This document shows, piece after piece, positions 40,321-50,700 of a stretch of DNA of 64,000 nucleotides (within the stretch, counting starts at the first letter, position 1; each line of letters begins with the position of its first letter). The notes beneath the pieces are model-generated. The model saw only the letters and a list, made by a program, of their open reading frames with translations. It did no database searches and was not told the origin of the DNA. The stretch is from contig NZ_CALDGS010000094.1 of assembly GCF_937941905.1 (NCBI RefSeq), positions 62,001-126,000 of the forward strand, written 5' to 3'. The DNA comes from an uncultured Mycolicibacterium sp. (lineage in GTDB: Bacteria > Actinomycetota > Actinomycetes > Mycobacteriales > Mycobacteriaceae). Both the position numbers and the translations under genes were made by a program.

Positions 40321-41633
40321 CGGTGCGCCTCCGGCTGCGCCGGGACGGCCACCAGCAGGTGGGTGTTGGTGCCGCTCATGCCGAACGCCGACACCGCCGC
40401 CACCCGCCGGCCGTCCCGGGCCGGCCACCCGGTGAGTTTGTCGGCCAGCCGCAGTCCGCAGCGCTCCCAGTCGATCTCGCCGCTGGGCCGGTCGACGTGC
40501 AGGGTGGGCGGGACGGTGCCGTGCCGGGCGGCCAGCAGCACCTTGGCCAGCCCGAGCGCGCCGGCGGCGGCCTGGGTGTGGCCGATGTTGGACTTCACCG
40601 AGCCCAGCAGCGGTCCGGTGCCCGGCTCGCCGGCGCCGTAGGTGGCCGCCAGCGAGCGCAGCTCGGTGCGGTCGCCGAGCCGGGTGCCGGTGCCGTGGCC
40701 CTCGATCAGCCCCACGTCGGCCGGGCCCACCCCGGCGCGGGCCATGGCGCGGGTGAACAGCCGGGCCTGGGCGGCCTCGCTGGGCGCGGTCAGCCCGGCG
40801 CTGCGACCGTCGGAGTTCAGGCAGCTGGCCAGCACCTCGCCGAGCACCGGCCGGCCGTCGCGGACGGCGGCCGAGCGGCGGGCCAGCACGAAGATCGCCG
40901 CCCCCTCGGCCCACACCGTGCCGGAGGCGTGCGCGCTGTAGGGCCGGCAGTGCCCGTCGTCGCTGAGCGCGTGCTGTTTGGCGAATTCCACGAAGTAGCC
41001 CGGGGATCCCATCACGCAGACACCGCCGGCCAGGGCCAGGTCGCAGTCCCCGGTGTGCAGGGCCTGCACGGCCAGGTGCAGCGCGGCCAGCGCCGACGAA
41101 CAGGAGGTGTCGACGGTGACCGCGGGCCCGGCCAGGTCCAGGGTGTAGGCGATGCGACCGGAGATCACCGCCGGCGAGGTGCCGGTGATCAGGTGCCCGG
41201 TGTGCTCGGAGAAGTCGGTCAACGCCGGGCCGTACTCCAGCGGACTCGCGCCCAGGTAGCACCCGACGTCGTGGCCGGCCAGGTCGTCGGGGTTGATGCC
41301 GGCATTCTCCAGGGCCCGCCAGGCCAGCCGCAGCGCGACCCGCTGCTGCGGGTCCATCGCGACCGCCTCGCGCGGCGCGATGCCGAAGAACTCCGGGTCG
41401 AACTCGGCTGCGCCGGTGAGGAATCCGCCGAGGTTGTGCAGCGGTTTGAAGCCATCGCGGCGGGTGCCGTCGAACAGGTCGTCCAGGGCCCAGCCGCGGT
41501 CGGTGGGGAACGGGCCGAGCGCCTCCCGCTGCTCGGTCAGCAGCGTCCAGAACTGCTCGGGGGTGGTCACGCCGCCGGGGGCCTCCAGCGCCATCCCGAG
41601 GATCACCACGGGGTCGTCGTGGGGACCGGTCAT
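40317..41633 (-). CDS. mbtC: Mycobactin polyketide synthase MbtC (ketosynthase)
   Basis: A 438-residue stand-alone beta-ketoacyl synthase performing the Claisen condensation between the MbtE-bound chain and the MbtD-bound malonyl unit. The catalytic set is complete: Cys in VDTSCSSALAALH, His in EGHGTGTRLGD, His in KSNIGHTQAAAG. It starts VILGMALEAPGGV as in modular KS domains. ATG 41633 overlaps the mbtT stop (ATGA). Confidence 0.95.
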   Translation of the reverse strand: MTGPHDDPVVILGMALEAPGGVTTPEQFWTLLTEQREALGPFPTDRGWALDDLFDGTRRDGFKPLHNLGGFLTGAAEFDPEFFGIAPREAVAMDPQQRVALRLAWRALENAGINPDDLAGHDVGCYLGASPLEYGPALTDFSEHTGHLITGTSPAVISGRIAYTLDLAGPAVTVDTSCSSALAALHLAVQALHTGDCDLALAGGVCVMGSPGYFVEFAKQHALSDDGHCRPYSAHASGTVWAEGAAIFVLARRSAAVRDGRPVLGEVLASCLNSDGRSAGLTAPSEAAQARLFTRAMARAGVGPADVGLIEGHGTGTRLGDRTELRSLAATYGAGEPGTGPLLGSVKSNIGHTQAAAGALGLAKVLLAARHGTVPPTLHVDRPSGEIDWERCGLRLADKLTGWPARDGRRVAAVSAFGMSGTNTHLLVAVPAQPEAHR

Positions 41634-42367
41634 CGGCCGCTCACCAGTGCCGCGACGGCGTCGGTATGGTCGTCGAGGTAGAAGTGCCCGCCGTCGAAGC
41701 GGGTCAGGGTGAACCGCCCGGTGGTGTGGCCGGCCCAGCGCCGCGCCCAGTCCTCGCTGATGCGGTGGTCGGCGTCGCCGCGCAGCACGTGGATGTCGGC
41801 GGCGATGCGCGCGTCGGGCGGGCAGGCGTAGCCGCGCAGCGCCTGGTAGTCGGCGCGGACCGCGGCCACCAGCAGGTCCAGGAAGTCCTCGTCGGCCAGC
41901 AGCCGCGGGTCGGTGCCGCCCAGGTCGATCATGTCGGCCAGCACGTCGGCGTCGGTGCTGGGCAGCGGTGCGCCCTCCCCCACCGTCGAGGGCGCCTGAC
42001 CGGCCGAGGCCCACAGCGTGCGCACCGGCACCCCGGCGCGTTCGGCCGCCCGGGCGAACTCGAAGGCCACCACCGCACCCATGCAGTGCCCGAACAGGTC
42101 CAGCGTCCCGAGCCGGCCCCACGGCCCGGCGGCGAACAGGTCCTCGGCCAGTTCGGTGATGCCGGCCGCGGCCGGGTCGCGCAGCCGCTCGGCGCGCTGC
42201 GGGTACTGCACGATGTAGGCGTCGACACCGCGGGCGGCCAGCGCCCCGGCCAGCGTGCGGTAGGCCGCGGCGGCGCCGCCGGCGTGCGGGAACAGCACCA
42301 CCACGCCCTGCCCGGCGCCGGGGAGGTGCTTGACCCAGCGGGGGAACTGCAGGTGCGCGGCGGTCAT
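41630..42367 (-). CDS. mbtT: Stand-alone type II thioesterase MbtT
   Basis: A 245-residue alpha/beta hydrolase of the GrsT-like thioesterase family. The nucleophile is in [16 protein letters not shown], where the usual GHSxG elbow is GHCMG, so a Cys replaces the nucleophilic Ser (near residue 84). Asp is in [11 protein letters not shown] and His in [11 protein letters not shown]. It probably edits misprimed carriers or releases products. In M. tuberculosis, from memory, the equivalent domain is fused to MbtB. ATG 42367 overlaps the mbtB stop. Confidence 0.88.
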   Translation of the reverse strand: MTAAHLQFPRWVKHLPGAGQGVVVLFPHAGGAAAAYRTLAGALAARGVDAYIVQYPQRAERLRDPAAAGITELAEDLFAAGPWGRLGTLDLFGHCMGAVVAFEFARAAERAGVPVRTLWASAGQAPSTVGEGAPLPSTDADVLADMIDLGGTDPRLLADEDFLDLLVAAVRADYQALRGYACPPDARIAADIHVLRGDADHRISEDWARRWAGHTTGRFTLTRFDGGHFYLDDHTDAVAALVSGR

Positions 42368-45300
42368 GACACCGACGCCGGGTCGAGGGCGGAGGCCACC
42401 TCGCCGGGCGGCATGGCCAGCACCTCCAGGTAGAGCTCGGCCACCTGTTCCAGGCGCTCGCCGGAGTCCCGGTCGGTCAGCCGCGCGGCCAGGTCGGCGG
42501 CGTTGCGGGTGGCGAACACGTCGGTGACCATCACCCCGGGCGAGTCCAGCCAGTCCCGGATGCGGGCCACCAGCGTCGTGGCCAGCACCGAGTCGCCGCC
42601 GAGTTCGAAGAAGTCGTCGTCGACGCCGACCGGGCCGCGGCCCAGCACCCGGCCGATGATGTCGGTCAGCGCCCGCTCCAGCGCGGTCCGCGGCGGACGG
42701 GCGGCCGCGGCCGTGCCGGGATCGGCCAGGCCGGCGGCCAGCAGGCCGGCGACCGCGCGGCGGTCGATCTTGCCGCCGACGGTGTACGGGATCCGCTCGA
42801 CCGGCAGCAGGTGGGCGGGCACCATGTGCGGCGGCACGAGTTCGCCCATCCGGCGGGTGATTTCGTCGATCTTCGGCGCCGACTCGGCGAGTTGTACGAC
42901 GGCGCAGAGTTGTTCGCGGGGCGGGTCGCCGGGCCGGTTCCCGGGGACGTCCAGCACCGCGGCCACCGCGCCGGCGACGCCGGCGACGCGGCGCAGCGCG
43001 GCCTCCACCTCGCCGAGCTCGATCCGGTAGCCGCTGATCTTGACGCGGTGGTCGGCCCGGCCGACGAAGTCGAGCTGGCCGTCGGGCAGCCAGCGCACCA
43101 GATCGCCGGTGCGGTACCAGATCCGGCCGTCGTGCTCGACGAACCGTTCGGCGGTCAGGTCCGGCCGGCCCCGGTAGCCGCGGGCGATGCCGCGGCCGGA
43201 CACCCACAGCTCGCCGGGCACCCAGTCCGGGCAGTCCGAACCGTCGGCGGCCACCACCCGGCAGGCGTTGTTGGGCAGCGGCCGGCCGAACGGGATCGCG
43301 GTCCAGCCGGCCGGCAGGTCGGCGGGTGGTTCGCAGATGGTGTTGTGGATGGCGGTCTCGGTGGCCCCGCCCAAGCCCGCGAACCGGACATCGGGGGCGG
43401 CGGCGCGCAGCGCGCGCACCATCTCGGTGCGCACCCAGTCGCCACCGGTCGGCACCACCCGCACGGTGGGCAGTGCGTCGGTGACCGACAGCAGCATCTC
43501 CAGCCAGCCGGGCATCCAGTGCAGCACGGTGACCCGGTGCTCGGCGATGAGCCGGGCCCAGGCGTCCGGGTTGCGCCGGTCGGCCTCGTCGACGACGACC
43601 AGCGAGCCGCCGGCGTGCAGCATGCCGAAGACGTCGAGCACCGACAGGTCGCCCTCGAGGGTGGACAGCGCCAGACACCGGTCGGCCGGGCCGATCCCGA
43701 AGTGGCGGTTGATGAACTCGACGGTGTTCATCGCCGCGTCGTGGCTGACCTCCACCCCCTTGGGCTCCCCGGTGGAGCCCGAGGTGAACAGCACGTAGGC
43801 GGTCTGGCGCGGGTCGACCGGCACCGGTCCCGCCCCGGCCTCCCGCGCGCCGACCCGCTCCGCCTCGGCGACGGTCAGCGCGGGCAGCCCGTCGGGGATG
43901 CGGCCGCCGTTGCACACCAACGCCATTCGTGCCCCCGCGGTGCGCAGCATCGCCGCGGCCCGCTCGGCGGGCTGGTCGGCGCCGATCGGCACGTACACCG
44001 CGCCGGCGGCGTGCGCGGCCAGCAGCGCGACCACCTGGTCGACGCCCTTGGGGCCGATCACCGCGACGGTCTGCCCGGGTTGCAGGCCGGCCACCCGCAG
44101 CGCGCCGGCGACGGCGAGCACCCGTTGGCGCAGCTGCCCGTAGCTCAGGGTGCCGGTGCTGCCGATGACCGCCACCGCGTCCGGGTCGGCCTGCGCGTTG
44201 CGGAAGAACCCGTCGGGCAGGGCCTGGCCGGTCGGCGCCGCGGTGACCCCGTTGACGGCGGCCCGCACCGCCGCCTGCCCGGGGGTGACGGCCGGCGGGT
44301 CGGGGGCGTCCCAGGCGGCATCGTCGGCGGCCAGCCGGTCCAGTTCGGCGATCCAGTAGTCGAACATGGCGTCGACGACGCCGGGCCGGAAGGCGTCCTC
44401 GCGGACGTCCCAGTTGACCAGCAGGCCGCCGTCGAACGGGGTGACCTGGGCGTCCAGCAGCACCTGCGGCCCCTGGGAGATGTGCCAGACCGGGGTGCCG
44501 AACTGCTCGGTGACGTCCCCGGCGAACAGGTCGCCCAGGCCCAGCGCGCTGGTGAACACGAACGGGGCGAGCTGGGGCTTGCCGTGCAGCCGGCTCAGGT
44601 CGCGCAGCACCTGCAGCCCGGAGTAGGTGGCGTGCGCGGCGGAGGTGTGCAGCGCCTCCTGCATCACCCGGGCCCGCTCGGCGGGGGTGTGCGCGGCGGT
44701 GAAGTCGACGTCGAGCATCAGCGACGTGGTGAAGTCGCCGACCAGCTTCTCCACGTCGGGGTGGTAGGGCTCGCGGCCGAACATCGGCATGTTGAGCAGG
44801 AAGTGCCGGTTGGTCGACCAGCGCGCCAGGGTGCCGGCGTAGGAGGCGGCGAAGGCCATCGCGGGGGTGATACCGCGGCGGCGGGCCGCGGCGTAGAGCC
44901 GGTCCCGGACGGTGCCGTCGAGGTAGCGCCAGCGCCGGGTGCCGCGGCGCGGGTCGGCCTGCTGGTCGCGCGGCACCAGCGGCAGCGCCGGCGGCTGCGG
45001 CAGGTGCGGCAACCGCTCGGCCCACCACCGCCGGTCGGCCTCGGCGTCGGGGGGTTCGGTGGCGGTCAGCCGGGCCCGGTACTCGCGGTAGGTGTAGCCG
45101 AGTTCGGGCAGGTCGACGCCCTTGTAGAACAGGGCCAGGTCGGCCATGAAGTTGCGGTAGCTGACCGCGTCGGCGGCCTGCATGTCCATGTCGACGTGCA
45201 GCCGGGTGCGCCCACCGGGCAGCAGGGTGAGCGAGATCTCGAGCACCTCGCCCTCGAGCATCTGGTGGCTCTTGGCGTGCCGGATCTGCGCCAACCGGTC

Positions 45301-45846
45301 CTGCACCCGGGCCTCGTCGAGGTGGCGCAGGTCGGTGACCTTGACCGGCAGCCCGCGGTCGGTGATGCGCTGCATGCCGTCGCCGAGGATCTCCACCCGC
45401 AGCATCGGGTGCCGGCGGACCAGCCGGGTGGCGGCGTCCTGCAGCCGGTGCGGGTCCACGCCCTCGCCGTCGAACTCCACGTACAGATGTGCGGCCACCC
45501 CGCCGAGTTCCTGGAACTCGTTGCGCCCCACCCACAGTGCGTGCTGAATCGGGGCGACCGGGAACGGCGCGTCCGGGTCGTCGGCGGCGGCCCGGGGCTC
45601 GGCCTCGTGCAGCCGGCCGGTGCGCTCGGCGACCAGGCGCTCCCAGGCGGCCACGGTGGGGTTGGCGGCCATGGCGGCGAACCCGATGTCGATGCCCTGC
45701 CGGCGCCAGCGGCCGGACAGGCTCATCATCCGGATGGAGTCCAGGCCGGATGCGATCAGGTCGGCCTCCGGGTCGAGGGACTCGGGCGGCACGCCGAGCA
45801 GTTCGGCGACCTCGTCACGAACCGTCTGTGCGCTGGTCGCGCCCAC
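42364..45846 (-). CDS. mbtB: Mycobactin phenyloxazoline synthase MbtB (ArCP-Cy-A-PCP)
   Basis: A 1160-residue synthetase that accepts the aryl acid from MbtA and couples and cyclises serine (or threonine) to the hydroxyphenyl-oxazoline. Domains: aryl carrier ([12 protein letters not shown], Ser ~38), cyclisation domain with the D-x4-D motif ([12 protein letters not shown], ~225), adenylation ([29 protein letters not shown]), carrier ([11 protein letters not shown], ~1080). There is no C-terminal thioesterase. GTG 45846 is chosen over TTG 45849 because GAGGAG is then 5 nt away. First gene of the operon. Confidence 0.95.
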   Translation of the reverse strand: MGATSAQTVRDEVAELLGVPPESLDPEADLIASGLDSIRMMSLSGRWRRQGIDIGFAAMAANPTVAAWERLVAERTGRLHEAEPRAAADDPDAPFPVAPIQHALWVGRNEFQELGGVAAHLYVEFDGEGVDPHRLQDAATRLVRRHPMLRVEILGDGMQRITDRGLPVKVTDLRHLDEARVQDRLAQIRHAKSHQMLEGEVLEISLTLLPGGRTRLHVDMDMQAADAVSYRNFMADLALFYKGVDLPELGYTYREYRARLTATEPPDAEADRRWWAERLPHLPQPPALPLVPRDQQADPRRGTRRWRYLDGTVRDRLYAAARRRGITPAMAFAASYAGTLARWSTNRHFLLNMPMFGREPYHPDVEKLVGDFTTSLMLDVDFTAAHTPAERARVMQEALHTSAAHATYSGLQVLRDLSRLHGKPQLAPFVFTSALGLGDLFAGDVTEQFGTPVWHISQGPQVLLDAQVTPFDGGLLVNWDVREDAFRPGVVDAMFDYWIAELDRLAADDAAWDAPDPPAVTPGQAAVRAAVNGVTAAPTGQALPDGFFRNAQADPDAVAVIGSTGTLSYGQLRQRVLAVAGALRVAGLQPGQTVAVIGPKGVDQVVALLAAHAAGAVYVPIGADQPAERAAAMLRTAGARMALVCNGGRIPDGLPALTVAEAERVGAREAGAGPVPVDPRQTAYVLFTSGSTGEPKGVEVSHDAAMNTVEFINRHFGIGPADRCLALSTLEGDLSVLDVFGMLHAGGSLVVVDEADRRNPDAWARLIAEHRVTVLHWMPGWLEMLLSVTDALPTVRVVPTGGDWVRTEMVRALRAAAPDVRFAGLGGATETAIHNTICEPPADLPAGWTAIPFGRPLPNNACRVVAADGSDCPDWVPGELWVSGRGIARGYRGRPDLTAERFVEHDGRIWYRTGDLVRWLPDGQLDFVGRADHRVKISGYRIELGEVEAALRRVAGVAGAVAAVLDVPGNRPGDPPREQLCAVVQLAESAPKIDEITRRMGELVPPHMVPAHLLPVERIPYTVGGKIDRRAVAGLLAAGLADPGTAAAARPPRTALERALTDIIGRVLGRGPVGVDDDFFELGGDSVLATTLVARIRDWLDSPGVMVTDVFATRNAADLAARLTDRDSGERLEQVAELYLEVLAMPPGEVASALDPASVS

Positions 45847-45862
45847 CAATGCTCCTCACCGA

Positions 45863-45881
45863 TTAACCAAGGCTCACCTAA
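45863..45881. promoter_or_regulatory. IdeR-type box 1, mbtB side of mbtA-mbtB region
   Basis: TTAACCAAGGCTCACCTAA matches the IdeR consensus at 15 of 19 positions (my count), 17 bp upstream of the mbtB GTG. It should repress the operon in iron-replete cells. Confidence 0.7.
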
Positions 45882-45882
45882 C

Positions 45883-45904
45883 TTTGCAGAGGCTACCCTA
45901 TATT
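45883..45904 (+). promoter_or_regulatory. IdeR-type box 2 and -10 of mbtA
   Basis: TTTGCAGAGGCTACCCTAT (45883-45901) is a weaker match (12 of 19, my count) one base from box 1. It overlaps TATATT (45899-45904), the likely -10 of mbtA. Tandem boxes in this gap are known in mycobacteria. Confidence 0.5.
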
Positions 45905-45946
45905 CACCCCAGCGGACACGGCTACCCACGAGACGGAGACAGACGG

Positions 45947-47614
45947 ATGACAACCGAGTTCCAGCAGGCCGGCGGCGCGCTCACCGACGGATTCGTGCCG
46001 TTCCCGGCCGACCGCGCCGAGGTGTACCGCCGGGCCGGCTACTGGACCGGTGACCGGCTCGACTCGCTGCTGCGCGACGCCGCCGCGGCCCGGCCGGACA
46101 AGCCCGCCGTCCTCGACGCCGCGGGCGGCCACACCTTCGCCGAGCTCGACGCGCTGGCCGACCGGGTCGCCGCGGCGCTGGCCGACCTCGGGGTCGCCCC
46201 GGGCGACCGGGTGCTGCTGCAACTGCCGAACTCGACGCGGTTCGCGGTGGCGTTCTTCGGCCTGCTGCGCGCCGGGGCGGTGCCGGTGCTGTGCCTACCC
46301 GGCCACCGGGCGGCCGAGATGCGGCACTTCGCCGCCGTCAGCGGTGCGGTGGCGCTGATCATCCCGGACACCGCCCAGGGCTTCGACTTCCGCGAGCTCG
46401 CCGACACCCTGCTGGCCGAGCAGCCGACGCTGCGGCACGTCGTCGTCGACGGCGAGATCGGTTCGCGCGGTTCGGCGTTCGTGCCGTTCTCGACGCTGAC
46501 CGGGTTCGCCGGCCCGGCGCTGCCCCCGCCGCCGGTGGACACCGCCGCGCCGGCGCTGCTGCTGGTCTCCGGCGGCACCACCGGGCTGCCCAAGCTGATC
46601 GCCCGGACCCACGACGACTACGTCTACACCGCCCGGGCGGCCGCCCGCGCGTACGGGATGACCGACGCCGACGTCTACCTGGTGGCGCTGCCGGCCGGGC
46701 ACAACTTCCCGCTGGGCTGCCCGGGCATGCTGGGCGCGATGTCGGTGGGGGCGACCACGGTGTTCACCGCCGACCCCAGCCCGGAGGCGGTGTTCCCGCT
46801 GATCAACCGGCATCGGGTGACGGTGACCGGGCTGGTCAACGCGCTGGCCAAGCTGTGGGCGCAGGCCTGCGAGTGGGAACCCGAACCGCCGCGGACGCTG
46901 CGGGTGGTGCAGGTGGGCGGTTCGCGGATGCTGCCCGAGGAGGCGCGGTTCATCCTGGAGCGGCTCACCCCAGGCATGTCGCAGATCTTCGGGATGGCCG
47001 AGGGCATGCTGAACTTCACCCGGCCCGGCGACCCGGTCGAGGTGGTGGTCAACACCCAGGGCCGGCCGATGAGCCCGCACGACGAGCTGCGGGTGGTCGA
47101 CGAGCAGGGCAACGACGTACCGCCGGGGGTGGAGGGCGAGATCCTGGTGCGCGGCCCGTACACGATCAACGGCTACTACCGCGACCCGGCGGCCAACGCG
47201 CGGGCCTTCACCGCCGACGGCTTCTACCGCACCGGCGACCGCGGGCGGGTGTTCACCGACGGCCCGGCGGCCGGGTACGTGGAGGTGACCGGGCGGATCA
47301 AGGACGTCATCCACCGCGGCGGCGAGACGATCTCGGCCACCGATCTCGAGGACCACCTGCTGACCCACCCGAGCATCTACGCCGCCGCCGCGGTGCCGCT
47401 GCCGGACGAATACCTGGGCGAGAAGATCTGCGCCGCAGTGGTTTTCAACGGGCCGCGGATCGACCTGGCGGAGCTCAACGGCTATCTGGACGAACGCGGG
47501 GTGGCCAAGCACGCCCGCCCCGACGTGCTGGTGCCGATGCCGTCGCTGCCGCTGACCGCGGTGGGCAAGGTGGACAAGAAGCGGATCGTCGAGCAGCTCA
47601 CCGCCGGCGCCTGA
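45947..47614 (+). CDS. mbtA: Aryl-acid AMP ligase MbtA
   Basis: A 555-residue adenylate-forming enzyme that activates salicylate-type acids as aryl-AMP and loads the carrier domain of MbtB. The ATP loop is SGGTTGLPK (208-216). YRTGD and the C-terminal Lys segment (LTAVGKVDKKRI) are present. The aryl pocket motif is HNFPLGCPG (252-260). Asn253, Phe254 and Cys258 fit salicylate rather than dihydroxybenzoate specificity, by analogy with DhbE/YbtE rules. Whether it tolerates a 6-methyl group cannot be read from these residues alone. ATG 45947. Confidence 0.95.
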   Translation: MTTEFQQAGGALTDGFVPFPADRAEVYRRAGYWTGDRLDSLLRDAAAARPDKPAVLDAAGGHTFAELDALADRVAAALADLGVAPGDRVLLQLPNSTRFAVAFFGLLRAGAVPVLCLPGHRAAEMRHFAAVSGAVALIIPDTAQGFDFRELADTLLAEQPTLRHVVVDGEIGSRGSAFVPFSTLTGFAGPALPPPPVDTAAPALLLVSGGTTGLPKLIARTHDDYVYTARAAARAYGMTDADVYLVALPAGHNFPLGCPGMLGAMSVGATTVFTADPSPEAVFPLINRHRVTVTGLVNALAKLWAQACEWEPEPPRTLRVVQVGGSRMLPEEARFILERLTPGMSQIFGMAEGMLNFTRPGDPVEVVVNTQGRPMSPHDELRVVDEQGNDVPPGVEGEILVRGPYTINGYYRDPAANARAFTADGFYRTGDRGRVFTDGPAAGYVEVTGRIKDVIHRGGETISATDLEDHLLTHPSIYAAAAVPLPDEYLGEKICAAVVFNGPRIDLAELNGYLDERGVAKHARPDVLVPMPSLPLTAVGKVDKKRIVEQLTAGA

Positions 47615-47629
47615 ACGCTGCCCTTTCCC

Positions 47630-47691
47630 CGCGAGCGGACGCCAACTCCCCTGATTCCCGGCCGGGCGGGGGGATTTCGCGTCTGCTCGCG
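47630..47691. repeat. Dispersed intergenic inverted repeat, copy 1
   Basis: Left arm CGCGAGCGGACGCCAA and right arm TTCGCGTCTGCTCGCG are imperfect inverted copies around a GC-rich centre, in the mbtA/polyketide synthase convergent gap. Copy 2 lies at 57564. From memory, similar CGCGAGCAGACGCNAAA elements recur between mycobacterial genes. Confidence 0.6.
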
Positions 47692-47761
47692 CAGGCGACG
47701 GGCTCCGGGCTCGCGGACGTGAGCTGGTGTCCGAGATTCCGGCCGGATCTCGCGCACAAGC

Positions 47762-50700
47762 TCACGTTCGCCGCCCGCCCGCGCGGAGCAGTTCGACGAC
47801 GCGGTCGGTGACCGCCGCGGCGGTGGGGTGCTCCCACAGCAGCGTGGGCGGCAGCGCGAGCCCGGTGCGGCGCTCCAGCGCCCGCCGCAGCGCCACCGTC
47901 ATGATCGAGTCCACGCCCAGCTCCACCAGCGGCTGCCGCGGGTCGATCTCGGCCTCGGGCAGCCCGAGCTCGGCGGCGACCGCCGCGATCACCTGTTCGG
48001 CCGCCCACCGCTCGAGCTCCGCCCCGCCACCGGGCACCTCGGCCCGCGGCGCGGCGCCGGCCTCGGGGGCCGGGGCGATGTCGGCCAGCACGGGCACCGC
48101 CGCGGCGGCCGGCAGCACCGGCAGCACCACCGGGTTCGGGTCGCCGGCGCGCACGGCGGCGTCCAGGGCGCGCAGTGCCTCCTCGGCGCCGATCGTGCCC
48201 ATGCCCAGCGCCTCGAGCTGGGCGGCGACGAACTCCGAGGTCGAGCCCATGCCCAGGCCGCGCCAGGCGGTCCAGGCCACCGCGGTGGTGCGGTCGCCGC
48301 GGGCCCGGCGGTGGCGGGCCAGCGCGTCGAGGAAGGCGTTGCCGCAGGCGTAGGCGCCCTGGCCGGGGAAGCCGGCCAGGTACCCGCAGGACGAGAACAG
48401 CACCATCCAGTCCAGCACCCCGGGCGGGAACAGCTCGTGCAGCATCAGCGCCCCGTCGACCTTGGGCCGCATGGTGGCCGCCAGGTCGTCGGCGCCGGTG
48501 TCGGCCAGCAGCGCACCGGACTCCACCCCGGCCGCGTGCACCACGCCGCGCACCGGCGGCAGGTCGGCCAGCACCCGCCGCAGCGTCGCCGCGGCCCCGG
48601 GGGCGCCGACGTCGCAGGCCGCCGCGGTCACGGTGACGCCGCGCTGTTCCAGCGCCGCGACCGCGGCCGCCACCGGGTCGGTGTCCGGGTCCCGGTCGGC
48701 CCGGGCGGGCAGCCCGGAGCGCGACACCAGCACCAGCCGGCGCGCACCGAGGTCGGCCAGCCGGTGGGCCACCCGCAGCCCGAGCGCGCCGGTGCCGCCG
48801 GTGATCAGGTAGGTCCCGCCGGGCGAGCAGGTCAGCGGGCGCTCCCCGGCGGCACCGGCGGGCGCGAGCCGGGCGACGTGCGCGACGTCGTCGCGCACCA
48901 CCACCACGCCGTGGCCGGAGAGGTTCAGCGCCCACACCGGCAGCCGGTCCGCGTCGAGGTCGAGCACCCCGCCCCACAGCCGGGGGTGTTCGGCGGCCGC
49001 GACCCGGGCCAGCCCCCACAGCGGCGCGTGCCCCGGGTTGTCGCCCTCGTGCACACCGCGGGTGAGCGCCCACAGCCGGGCCGCGGCGCCGAGCGCGAGC
49101 AGCCGCTGCAGGGTGCGCAGCACCAGCCATGCCGACTCGGCCGGCAAGGCGTCGGCGCGCGGCAGCACCAGCACGACCGCGTCGGCCCCGGGGTCGCCGG
49201 TCAGGTCCGCCGGGTCGCCGACGTGCTCGTGGGCCACGCCGGCGGCGGCCAGGTCGCGGGTGAGGATGTCGCGGGTCGGCCCGTCGCCGCCGACCAGCAC
49301 CACCCGGGCCGGGGCGGCCGCGGGCCGCTCGACCGGGTGCCAGGCGATGCGGTGCAGCACCCGGCCGGTTCCGCCGTCGGGCTGCTCGAGCTCCTCGAAG
49401 GCCAGCCCGGTCAGCGTGGCCGCCACCGCACCGGACTCCTCGGCGATCGCCACGTCGGTCACGGTGGCGCCGGGCCGGCGCCGCACGTGCAGCAGCGCGA
49501 CGGCCGGCGGCTTGTCCAGCAGGTCCACCCGCTCGATGGCCGACGGCATGCGCAGCCGCGGCGGCCCGTCGAAGATCGTGGAGGCGGTGGAGGTGGCCGC
49601 GTCGATCAGCCCGGCCCAGTCGGGGGGCGCCGAGGCGTCCGGTTCGGCGGCGACCCGGGCCAACAGCTCGTCGTCGCCGCGCTGCAACTCGATGATCTGC
49701 CAGCCGAATCCCATTGCGGCGACGCCGAGTTCGGCCAGAGTGCCGACGACGTGGCCGGGTGGCAGCGGGTCGCGGCAGCGTTCCCGCAGCACCGGTTCGT
49801 CCAGCGGCGCGGGTGCGGCGGCGGGTTCGGCGGCGACCCGGGCGGTGCAGTGGGTGAGCCAGCCGGATCCCTCCTCGCCGGCGTCGTCGACCAGCCGGGA
49901 GGCCAGGCTGAGCGCGCCGTCCTGCAGCACCACCTGGATGTCGCGGGTGCGGGCCGGGGCGACCGGGGTGCGCAGCCGCACGTCGGCGATGGCGGTGCCG
50001 GCGGCGGTGAGGAAGGTGTGCAGCAGCACCGCGGCGGGCACGATCTCGGTGCCGCGGACCGGGTGGTCACCCGGGTAGGGCCGGCTCGCCCGGTCCAGTC
50101 GGGTCTGCCACACCCGGGCCGGCACCGCCCCGGTGATCTCGGTGCACCCGCCCAGCAGGGTATGCGACGCGGTGTCGTGCACGGCGGCCAGCCCGGGCGG
50201 GGCGCCCGGGGTACGCCAGAACCGGCGGTGCTGCCACACGGTGCCGGGCAGCCCGTCCGCCCAGGGGGTGCGCGGGCCGACGCCGGGGTCCACCGGGGCG
50301 CCGTGGCAGTGCAGCCCGGCCACCGCGGCGGCCACGGCCGGCAGTTCGGGCCGGTCCCGGCGCAGCAGCGGCAGCACGGCGTGCTCGCCGATCCCGGCCA
50401 GCGCCAGCGTCTCGGCGATCGAGTGCGCCACCACCGGGTGGGCGGAAACCTCCAGGAACAGCCGGTGGCCGTCGGCGGCCGCGGCGGCGACCGCCTCGGC
50501 GAACCGCACCCGCCCGCGCAGGTTGGTCACCCAGTAGTCCCGGTCCCGCGGGGCGGGCGAGCGCGGATCGACCAGCGCGGTCGAATACAGCGGCAGCGCA
50601 GGGGGTTTCGGCGGTGCCAGCCCGGCGACCAGCCGGCCCAGCTCGTCGGTGAGCCCGTCCATGGCGGGGCTGTGGAAGGCCACGTCGGTGTTGACCCGGC

